In this document: positions 1 through 5,222 of the stretch, in pieces
Layout: each line of letters begins with the position of its first letter
Numbering within the stretch: the first letter of the stretch is position 1
Source of the DNA: Roseobacter sp.
GTDB taxonomy: Bacteria; Pseudomonadota; Alphaproteobacteria; Rhodobacterales; Rhodobacteraceae
DNA length: 5,805 nt
Reading direction: 5' to 3'
Assembly (NCBI GenBank): GCA_024636425.1
Contig: JAGXHB010000282.1
Location: 1-5,805 of the forward strand
Notes under the pieces: generated by a model
Told to the model about the DNA's origin: nothing
Seen by the model: the letters and a program-made list of their open reading frames with translations, nothing else
Database searches by the model: none
Program-made: the position numbers and the translations under genes

Positions 1-1066
1 GACCATCGACCAGATCCGCGAACAGATGGCGCTGGCCGTCAATCGCGTGATGGCGGAAGGATCGCTTTATGATCCTGATCTGGCGGCGCTGGCGATCAAG
101 CAGTCGCGCGGTGATCTGATCGAGGCGATCTTCCTGATCCGTGCCTACCGCACCACGCTGCCGCGCTTTGGCGGGTCGCGCCCGGTCGATACCGACAAGA
201 TGGCCTGCGACAGACGGGTGTCTGCCACCTTCAAGGACGCGCCCGGCGGGCAAGTGCTGGGGCCGACATTCGACTACACGCACCGTCTGCTGGATTTCAA
301 GCTGGCCGCCGATGGCGAGGTCGGCACGATGCCGCTTGGCGAAGGGGTCCAAGGCCCGACGCCCCACATCATGTCGTTTCTGGACCGCGAAGGCCTGATG
401 CAGGCAGAGCCGGAAGGGTCAGATCAGCCCGACGACCTGACGCGCACCCCGCTTGAACTGCCCGCCAGCCGTGCCTTGCGCCTGCAGGCGCTGACCCGCG
501 CAGATGAGGGGTTTATCCTTGGCATGGCCTATTCGACGCAGCGCGGCTATGCCCGCAATCATGCCTTCGTGGCCGAATTGCGCATCGGTGCCGTCGCTGT
601 CGAGATGGACATTCCCGAGCTGGGCTTTGCCATCGAAATTGGCGAAATCACCCTTACCGAATGCGAGACCGTCAACCAGTTCAGCGGATCGAAGACCGAG
701 CCGCCGCAATTCACCCGCGGCTACGGGCTGGTCTTTGGCATGACCGAACGCAAGGCGATATCCATGGCGCTTGTCGACCGCGCCTTGCGCTGGAAAGAAC
801 TGGGCGAGGACAATCTGGGCGCACCTGCGCAGGACGAGGAATTCGTGCTGTACCACAGTGACAACATCCAGGCGACGGGGTTTCTGGAGCATATCAAGCT
901 GCCGCATTACGTGGATTTCCAGTCGGAGCTGGAGCTGATCCGCAAACTGCGCCGCGAAGCGCAGGCGGCAGGACAAGGCGCGGGCGGGGAGGCCTCCGGC
1001 GGGAGTTTATCTGGCAAAATGAAGGCTGAAGCAGAGGCCAAAATAGAGGAAGGCTCGGGCACATGA
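1..1066 (+). CDS. phnI: PhnI, C-P lyase core subunit (5' partial)
   Basis: PhnI is the nucleosidase-type subunit of the cytoplasmic C-P lyase core (PhnG2H2I2J2). With PhnG, PhnH and PhnL it displaces adenine from MgATP with a phosphonate. The reading frame is open from base 2 to a TGA at 1064-1066, so the gene enters from the left. By recalled comparison with E. coli PhnI (354 aa), about 32 N-terminal residues are missing; the ATG at 26 is an internal Met, not the start. Family-typical stretches include AIFLIRAYRTTLPRF (about 132-176), DYTHRLLDFKL (274-306), AYSTQRGYARNH (about 527-562), TRGYGLVFGMTERKA (about 713-757) and AQDEEFVLYHSDN (about 827-865). The two histidines of HIKLPH (codons 890-892 and 905-907) have the spacing of the zinc-binding His328/His333 pair in E. 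coli PhnI. An Ala/Gly/Glu/Lys-rich tail of about 33 residues follows the conserved end. The stop overlaps the phnJ start by 4 bases. Confidence 0.97.
   Translation, partial: TIDQIREQMALAVNRVMAEGSLYDPDLAALAIKQSRGDLIEAIFLIRAYRTTLPRFGGSRPVDTDKMACDRRVSATFKDAPGGQVLGPTFDYTHRLLDFKLAADGEVGTMPLGEGVQGPTPHIMSFLDREGLMQAEPEGSDQPDDLTRTPLELPASRALRLQALTRADEGFILGMAYSTQRGYARNHAFVAELRIGAVAVEMDIPELGFAIEIGEITLTECETVNQFSGSKTEPPQFTRGYGLVFGMTERKAISMALVDRALRWKELGEDNLGAPAQDEEFVLYHSDNIQATGFLEHIKLPHYVDFQSELELIRKLRREAQAAGQGAGGEASGGSLSGKMKAEAEAKIEEGSGT
1045..1053 (+). promoter_or_regulatory. Ribosome binding site of phnJ
   Basis: The purine-rich string AGAGGAAGG lies inside the last codons of phnI, 9 bases before the phnJ ATG at 1063. 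It is the best Shine-Dalgarno match I found in the operon and fixes the phnJ start at the ATGA overlap. Confidence 0.7.
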
Positions 1067-1932
1067 GCGACTATAACTTTGCCTATCTGGACGAACAGAC
1101 CAAGCGGATGATCCGCCGCGCGATCCTCAAGGGGTTGGCGATACCGGGGTATCAGGTGCCTTTTGCCAGCCGCGAAATGCCGATGCCGTATGGCTGGGGC
1201 ACGGGCGGTGTGCAGGTATCGGCAGCGGTCCTGACGCCTGACGATACGTTCAAGGTTATTGATCAAGGTGCGGATGATACGACGAACGCGGTGTCTATCC
1301 GGCGCTTTTTCCAGAAGACGGCAGGCGTTGCGGTCACCGAGGAAACGGGCGAGGCAAGTGTGATCCAGACCCGCCACCGCATCCCCGAAGCGGCGCTGCG
1401 CGAGGACCAGATCCTGGTCTATCAGGTGCCGATCCCCGAACCGTTGCGGTTTCTGGAACCCTCTGAGGTCGAGACGCGCAAGATGCACAGCCTTGAGGAA
1501 TACGGGCTGATGCATGTGAAGCTTTACGAAGATATCAGCCAGCACGGGGCGATTGCGACCTCCTATGCCTATCCGGTCAAGGTCGAGGGGCGCTATGTCA
1601 TGGACCCGAGCCCGATCCCCAAGTTCGACAATCCCAAGCTTGAGATGGCGGGCATCCAGCTTTTCGGCGCGGGCCGCGAACAGCGCATTTATGCGGTGCC
1701 GCCTTGGACCCGCGTTGTCAGCCTTGATTTTGAAGACTACCCGTTCGAGGCGACCAAGGCCGATCATGCCTGCGATCTTTGCGGGGCGGAAGACAGCTAT
1801 CTCGACGAGCTTATCGTCGATGATGCGGGCGGGCGGATGTTCATGTGTTCCGACACCAACTATTGCGCGACACGTCGCAAGGCAGGGCATGTCGGTGCCC
1901 AAGGCGTGCCCTATGCGGAGGATGCGGCATGA
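1063..1932 (+). CDS. phnJ: PhnJ, radical-SAM C-P bond lyase
   Basis: PhnJ (alpha-D-ribose 1-methylphosphonate 5-phosphate C-P lyase) uses S-adenosylmethionine and a [4Fe-4S] cluster to break the C-P bond. It releases the hydrocarbon and leaves 5-phospho-alpha-D-ribosyl 1,2-cyclic phosphate. The protein has 289 residues, close to E. coli's 281. The unusual PhnJ cysteine pattern Cx2Cx21Cx5C is complete at Cys237, Cys240, Cys262 and Cys268. The first three correspond to the cluster ligands Cys241/244/266 of E. coli and Cys268 to the proposed thiyl-radical Cys272. The glycyl-radical Gly32 of E. coli corresponds to Gly29 in AIPGYQVPF. Other conserved stretches are REMPMPYGWGTGG, VIDQGADDTTNAVSIRRFF, TRHRIPEAAL, VPIPEPLRF and YVMDPSPIPKFDNPK. 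The start is the ATG that overlaps the phnI stop, behind a strong ribosome binding site; the stop overlaps phnK. The roughly 20-residue tail after Cys268 is a little longer than in E. coli. Nothing suggests loss of activity. Confidence 0.99.
   Translation: MSDYNFAYLDEQTKRMIRRAILKGLAIPGYQVPFASREMPMPYGWGTGGVQVSAAVLTPDDTFKVIDQGADDTTNAVSIRRFFQKTAGVAVTEETGEASVIQTRHRIPEAALREDQILVYQVPIPEPLRFLEPSEVETRKMHSLEEYGLMHVKLYEDISQHGAIATSYAYPVKVEGRYVMDPSPIPKFDNPKLEMAGIQLFGAGREQRIYAVPPWTRVVSLDFEDYPFEATKADHACDLCGAEDSYLDELIVDDAGGRMFMCSDTNYCATRRKAGHVGAQGVPYAEDAA
1917..1921 (+). promoter_or_regulatory. Ribosome binding site of phnK
   Basis: GGAGG inside the last codons of phnJ, 7 bases before the ATG at 1929. It decides the phnK start: the frame stays open further upstream inside phnJ, but the protein aligned to the family begins at this ATG, which overlaps the phnJ stop as ATGA. 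Confidence 0.7.
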
Positions 1933-2699
1933 CCCCGCTGTTGCAGGTTGAGAACATCGCGAAGATGTACGGCGCGCGGATCGGCTGCACGGACGTGTCG
2001 TTCGATCTTTATCCCGGCGAGGTCATGGGCATCGTCGGGGAAAGCGGGTCGGGCAAGTCGACCTTGCTCAACTGCCTTGCAGGGCATCTGACGCCCGACA
2101 GCGGTGCCGTGCGCTTTGACACCCGCGCCGAGGGGTTGCGCGACACGGTCACGATGTCCGAGCCCGAGCGCCGGATGCTGGGACGCACCGACTGGGCCTT
2201 TGTGCACCAGCATGCCCGCGACGGGCTGCGCATGAACGTGAGTGCGGGGGGCAATGTCGGCGAACGGCTGATGGCCGTGAATGCGCGGCACTATGGCGAG
2301 ATCCGGGGCAAGGCCATCGACTGGTTGGGCCGTGTTGAAATCAGCGAAGACCGCATTGACGACAGGCCGACCGCGTTTTCGGGGGGCATGCAGCAGCGGC
2401 TTCAGATCGCGCGCAATCTGGTCACGGGGCCAAGGCTGGTCTTCATGGATGAACCGACGGGTGGGCTGGATGTCAGCGTGCAGGCGCGGCTGCTGGATTT
2501 GCTGCGGGGGTTGGTCCGCGAGATGGGGCTGAGCGCGATCATCGTCACGCATGATCTGGCCGTTGTGCGGCTGCTGGCGGACCGGCTGATGGTGATGAAG
2601 GACGGTCATGTGATCGAAGCGGGGCTGACCGATCAGGTGCTGGACGATCCGCAGCACGCCTATACGCAGCTTCTTGTGTCCTCTGTCTTGCAGGTATGA
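1929..2699 (+). CDS. phnK: PhnK, ABC-type ATPase of C-P lyase
   Basis: PhnK is an ABC-family ATPase of 256 residues (252 in E. coli) that lacks a permease partner. Known work shows it binds the PhnJ side of the core complex and, together with PhnL, drives ATP-dependent opening of the core. Motifs in order: Walker A GESGSGKST at 37-45; Q-loop near Gln94 (FVHQHARDGLR); the family-typical SAGGNVGERLMAVNARHYG at 105-123; ABC signature FSGGMQQRLQIAR at 150-162; Walker B LVFMDEPTGGLD at 170-181 with catalytic Glu175; switch His208 in VTHD. The C terminus TQLLVSSVLQV (246-256) matches the PhnK family rather than oligopeptide-transporter ATPases, which PhnK otherwise resembles. The start overlaps the phnJ stop by 4 bases and phnL begins 4 bases after the stop. 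All ATPase residues are present. Confidence 0.98.
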   Translation: MTPLLQVENIAKMYGARIGCTDVSFDLYPGEVMGIVGESGSGKSTLLNCLAGHLTPDSGAVRFDTRAEGLRDTVTMSEPERRMLGRTDWAFVHQHARDGLRMNVSAGGNVGERLMAVNARHYGEIRGKAIDWLGRVEISEDRIDDRPTAFSGGMQQRLQIARNLVTGPRLVFMDEPTGGLDVSVQARLLDLLRGLVREMGLSAIIVTHDLAVVRLLADRLMVMKDGHVIEAGLTDQVLDDPQHAYTQLLVSSVLQV

Positions 2700-2703
2700 A
2701 CCG

Positions 2704-3387
2704 ATGATCCAGATCGAAAACGTCTCCAAATCCTTTACGCTGCACAATCAGGGTGCCGCCGTCATTCCGGTGATGGCAGGCGCATCGCTAAGCGTCACTG
2801 CCGGTGAATGTGTGGCGCTGGTGGGCGCATCGGGATCGGGAAAATCGACCCTGATGCGGATGATCTACGGCAATTACCTGACCGCGTCGGGCCGCATCAT
2901 GGTGGGCGACACGGACGTCGTGACCGCCGCACCGCGCGAAATTATCGAGCTGCGGCGCAGGACGTTGGGCTATGTCAGCCAGTTTCTGCGGGTGGTGCCA
3001 CGCGTGTCGACGCTGGATGTGGTGGCCGAACCGCTGCTGGTCACCGGCACTGACCGGGAGATTGCAACGGAGAAAGCCAAGACCTTGCTGGACCGGCTGA
3101 ACATTCCTGAACGGCTTTGGCAGCTTAGCCCGACCACGTTTTCGGGGGGCGAACAGCAACGGGTCAATATCGCGCGCGGCTTTGCCTATCCTTATCCCGC
3201 ACTTTTGCTGGATGAGCCGACCGCCAGCCTTGACCCCACCAACCGCGCGACCGTATTGGCGATGATCGTCGAGGCCAAGGCGCGGGGGGCTGCCATCATT
3301 GGGATCTTCCACGACCATGCCGCGCGGGACGAGATTTGCGACCGCCAGTTTGATGTCACGGCCTTCACGCCGGGGTTGGCCGCATGA
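2704..3387 (+). CDS. phnL: PhnL, ABC-type ATPase of C-P lyase
   Basis: PhnL is the second ABC-type ATPase of the system, 227 residues (226 in E. coli). It is needed with PhnG, PhnH and PhnI for ribose 1-alkylphosphonate 5-triphosphate formation, and it dimerises on top of the PhnK dimer bound to the core. Motifs: Walker A GASGSGKST at 41-49; Q-loop Gln93 in YVSQFLRVVPR; signature FSGGEQQRVNIARGF at 146-160; Walker B ALLLDEPTASLD at 166-177 with Glu171; switch His203 in GIFHDH, a PhnL-like form. The ATG at 2704 is chosen because MIQIENVSKSF is the usual N terminus. An in-frame TTG at 2674 would add ten residues taken from phnK coding sequence. The only ribosome binding signal is a weak CAGG at 2691-2694. 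The start lies 4 bases after the phnK stop, and the stop overlaps phnN as ATGA. Confidence 0.97.
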   Translation: MIQIENVSKSFTLHNQGAAVIPVMAGASLSVTAGECVALVGASGSGKSTLMRMIYGNYLTASGRIMVGDTDVVTAAPREIIELRRRTLGYVSQFLRVVPRVSTLDVVAEPLLVTGTDREIATEKAKTLLDRLNIPERLWQLSPTTFSGGEQQRVNIARGFAYPYPALLLDEPTASLDPTNRATVLAMIVEAKARGAAIIGIFHDHAARDEICDRQFDVTAFTPGLAA

Positions 3388-3947
3388 CGGGGCGCTTTAT
3401 CGCCATTGTCGGGCCTTCCGGTGTGGGCAAGGACAGCGTCATGCAGGCGCTTGCTGCCGCAGATCCTGCGCTGATGCTGGTGCGACGGGTGATCACGCGG
3501 CCCGGCGACGCCGGAGGAGAAGACTTTGACGGTGTGACCGAAGCAGCGTTCCGTGAGCGCGACGCGGCGGGTGCCTTTGCGCTAAGCTGGGCAGCGCATG
3601 GGTTGCACTATGGTATCCCGATCACAGTGGACGCATCGCTTGCCCAGGGAGGCGACGTGTTGGCGAACCTGTCACGTGCCGTGTTGCCCGCGGCGCAGGC
3701 GCGTTTTGCGCGGCTCAACACGATTGTGCTGACCGCCTCCACAGATGTTCTGGCCGAAAGGCTTGCTGCGCGGGGGCGCGAAACGCCGCAGGACATCGCC
3801 CAGCGATTAAGCCGCGCGCGGTTCGATGTGCCCGAGGATATGGCCGCTTACACGGTCGACAACAGCGGACCGCTGGACCAGACAGTCGACAAAATCCTGA
3901 CCCATCTTTCACTCTCTGTTCCTTCAAATCATAAGAATGTTTCATGA
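3384..3947 (+). CDS. phnN: PhnN, ribose 1,5-bisphosphate phosphokinase
   Basis: PhnN phosphorylates ribose 1,5-bisphosphate with ATP to 5-phosphoribosyl 1-diphosphate (PRPP), returning the sugar of the C-P lyase pathway to nucleotide metabolism. It is a guanylate-kinase-like P-loop protein of 187 residues, near the 185 of E. coli. The P-loop GPSGVGKDS is at 10-18, RRVITRP at 34-40 and the substrate-region stretch FALSWAAHGLHYGIP at 65-79. Further on come DVLANLSRAVLP and, near the C terminus, ETPQDIAQRLSRARF, both typical of the family. The start ATG overlaps the phnL stop and the stop overlaps the phnM start, both as ATGA. The last roughly 14 residues (LTHLSLSVPSNHKNVS region) are coded by unusually AT-rich DNA and do not look family-conserved. 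phnN precedes phnM here, the reverse of the E. coli order. Confidence 0.95.
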   Translation: MTGRFIAIVGPSGVGKDSVMQALAAADPALMLVRRVITRPGDAGGEDFDGVTEAAFRERDAAGAFALSWAAHGLHYGIPITVDASLAQGGDVLANLSRAVLPAAQARFARLNTIVLTASTDVLAERLAARGRETPQDIAQRLSRARFDVPEDMAAYTVDNSGPLDQTVDKILTHLSLSVPSNHKNVS

Positions 3948-3965
3948 CCCAGCATATAATTTTTG
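3905..3965 (+). promoter_or_regulatory. AT-rich phnN/phnM junction and phnM start region
   Basis: About 60 bases around the phnM start are clearly richer in A+T than the rest of the window. I see no real Shine-Dalgarno sequence before the ATG at 3944; the best is TAAGA at 3932-3936. An unstructured AT-rich start region plus the ATGA overlap with phnN may carry initiation by coupling. A perfect TATAAT hexamer lies at 3955-3960, but no -35-like hexamer sits 16-18 bases upstream, so I do not call a promoter. Confidence 0.4.
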
Positions 3966-5086
3966 CCAACGCCCGCCTTGTCCTCGAAAACGAGGTTGTG
4001 ACAGGGGCGGTCCATCTGGCGGATGGCGTGATCACCGCCATTGAGACCGGCAGCGCCGTTCCGGCAGGGGCTGTGGACATGCAGGGCGACTATATGGCAC
4101 CCGGTCTGATCGAACTGCACACCGACAATCTGGAACGCCACATGACACCGCGACCCAAGGTCGACTGGCCGCACCGTGCCGCTATTCTGGCCCATGACCG
4201 CGAGTTGGCAGGAACCGGGATCACAACGGTTTTCGATGCCATCCGCGTCGGCTCCATTGTGTCCGAAGGGGATCGCTATGCAAAATACGCGCGCAACATG
4301 GCGGATGAAATTCTGGCGATGCGTGCGGCAGGCGGGTTGCGCATCAGCCACCACATCCACCTGCGTGCGGAAATTTGTTCCGAAACCCTCGCCGAGGAAC
4401 TGGCGGAGTTCGGTCCCGAAGATCGTGTCGGTATTGTCTCGATGATGGACCACACGCCGGGACAGCGCCAGTTCCGCGACGTCTCCAAGTTCGAGGCCTA
4501 TGTGCGCGGCAAGCACGGCTATACCGCAACCGAGTTCGAGAGCTATGTCGAGTTCCTGTGCGGTTTGCAGCTCAAATTCGGTGCAGCTCACGAGGCGGCG
4601 ACGGTGGCCGCTGCCGGTCGCTTTGGGGCAACGCTGGCCAGTCATGACGACACAACCGCCGAACAGGTCGGCACCAGCCACGGCTATGGGGTGCGTCTGG
4701 CCGAATTTCCCACCACGGTCGAGGCGGCAGATGCCTGCCACGCAAGCGGAATCGCCAACATGATGGGCGCGCCGAACCTCATTCGGGGCGGGTCACATTC
4801 GGGCAATGTTGCGGCATCCGAACTGGCGCAGATGGACCGGCTGGATATTCTGTCGTCCGATTATGTGCCGGCAGCACTGCTGATGGCTGCGGTTCAGTTG
4901 GGTGATCTTTGGGGCGATCTGGCGCGCGGTATCGCCACAGTCACCCGCAGACCCGCGGAAAGCGTCGGGCTGACCGACCGGGGAACGATCAGGATTGGCA
5001 AGCGCGCCGATCTGATCCGTTTTTCGCGGCTGGGGGATATGGCAATGCTCAAGGAGACATGGTCTGCGGGGCAGCGCGTCTTCTGA
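3944..5086 (+). CDS. phnM: PhnM, ribose 1-methylphosphonate 5-triphosphate diphosphatase
   Basis: PhnM is a metal-dependent amidohydrolase-superfamily enzyme that removes diphosphate from alpha-D-ribose 1-alkylphosphonate 5-triphosphate, producing the 5-phosphate substrate of PhnJ. It has 380 residues (378 in E. coli). The N-terminal beta-sandwich part (NARLVLENEVVTGAVHLADG) leads to APGLIELHTDNLE with the HxD metal pair His59 and Asp61, then TPRPKVDWP at 68-76. Further candidate metal or active-site residues are the His136-His139 cluster in SHHIHLR, Asp169-His170 in MMDHTPGQRQF, His234-Asp235-Asp236 in SHDD, GAPNLIRGGSHSGN, and Asp306 in LSSDYVP. The C-terminal RGTIRIGKRADLIRF segment is the usual amidohydrolase closing strand. 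The start overlaps the phnN stop. This is the last phn gene in the window and I see no terminator hairpin with a T tract after its stop. Confidence 0.98.
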   Translation: MTQHIIFANARLVLENEVVTGAVHLADGVITAIETGSAVPAGAVDMQGDYMAPGLIELHTDNLERHMTPRPKVDWPHRAAILAHDRELAGTGITTVFDAIRVGSIVSEGDRYAKYARNMADEILAMRAAGGLRISHHIHLRAEICSETLAEELAEFGPEDRVGIVSMMDHTPGQRQFRDVSKFEAYVRGKHGYTATEFESYVEFLCGLQLKFGAAHEAATVAAAGRFGATLASHDDTTAEQVGTSHGYGVRLAEFPTTVEAADACHASGIANMMGAPNLIRGGSHSGNVAASELAQMDRLDILSSDYVPAALLMAAVQLGDLWGDLARGIATVTRRPAESVGLTDRGTIRIGKRADLIRFSRLGDMAMLKETWSAGQRVF

Positions 5087-5111
5087 TCCAGCAACCGCTG
5101 CATGTTTTGGG

Positions 5112-5139
5112 TTGGTGTCGGCGGAAAAAAGCTTAGGTT
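5112..5139 (+). promoter_or_regulatory. Weak sigma70-like promoter candidate for the MoeB-like gene
   Basis: TTGGTG (5112-5117) and TAGGTT (5134-5139) are separated by 16 bases in the gap after phnM. Each hexamer matches only about half of the TTGACA/TATAAT consensus, so this is a guess from position and spacing. If real, transcription would start near 5146 and give a leader of roughly 75 bases containing the inverted repeat at 5151-5164. Confidence 0.22.
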
Positions 5140-5150
5140 CACGCAGGAAA

Positions 5151-5164
5151 CCGGCCCTGGCCGG
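5151..5164. repeat. Perfect GC-only inverted repeat in the phnM-MoeB gap
   Basis: CCGGCC-CT-GGCCGG is a perfect 6-base inverted repeat. As RNA it would fold as a 5-bp CCGGC/GCCGG stem with a CCTG tetraloop. No T tract follows on the + strand, and only TTT follows on the - strand, so it is not a convincing rho-independent terminator. It could be a leader hairpin, a protein-binding palindrome, or chance in GC-rich DNA. Confidence 0.5.
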
Positions 5165-5180
5165 AAGCAAGCGAGGGCCG

Positions 5181-5222
5181 ATGCGGCAAAACCTGTTCAT
5201 TTCAACCTGCGGATCGTCCTGA
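5181..5222 (+). other. 13-codon mini-ORF whose stop overlaps the MoeB-like start
   Basis: An ATG at 5181 opens a 13-codon frame (MRQNLFISTCGSS) ending in TGA at 5220-5222, which shares its final A with the ATG at 5222 (TGATG). GCGAGGG at 5171-5177 lies upstream, but with only 3 bases of spacing. The arrangement would suit translational coupling to the downstream gene, which itself has only a weak ribosome binding site. I have no evidence that it is translated. Confidence 0.25.

Noticed and set aside
907..1902. Long minus-strand open frame (331 codons) opposite phnI/phnJ
   Set aside because: Its codons lie exactly in register with the phnJ codons. Antisense stops in that frame require TTA, CTA or TCA in the sense strand, which are rare in this GC-rich coding DNA. 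It shows no recognisable domain and the sense strand encodes an unambiguous PhnJ.
1911..2747. Minus-strand open frame (278 codons) opposite phnK
   Set aside because: It is in register with phnK codons, so this is the same codon-bias artefact; it is rich in His, Arg, Gln and Pro with no family resemblance.
3908..3950. Possible Pho box (phosphate-starvation operator) near the phnN/phnM junction
   Set aside because: Two TGTT-like pieces occur, but their spacing (about 22 bases) and flanks do not fit the 11-base direct repeats of a Pho box. The operon's regulatory site is expected upstream of the window.
3929..4741. Minus-strand open frame (270 codons) opposite phnM
   Set aside because: In-register antisense shadow of phnM with no recognisable motif.
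5151..5167. Rho-independent terminator for the phn operon
   Set aside because: The inverted repeat has a short 5-bp stem and no following T tract on the + strand.
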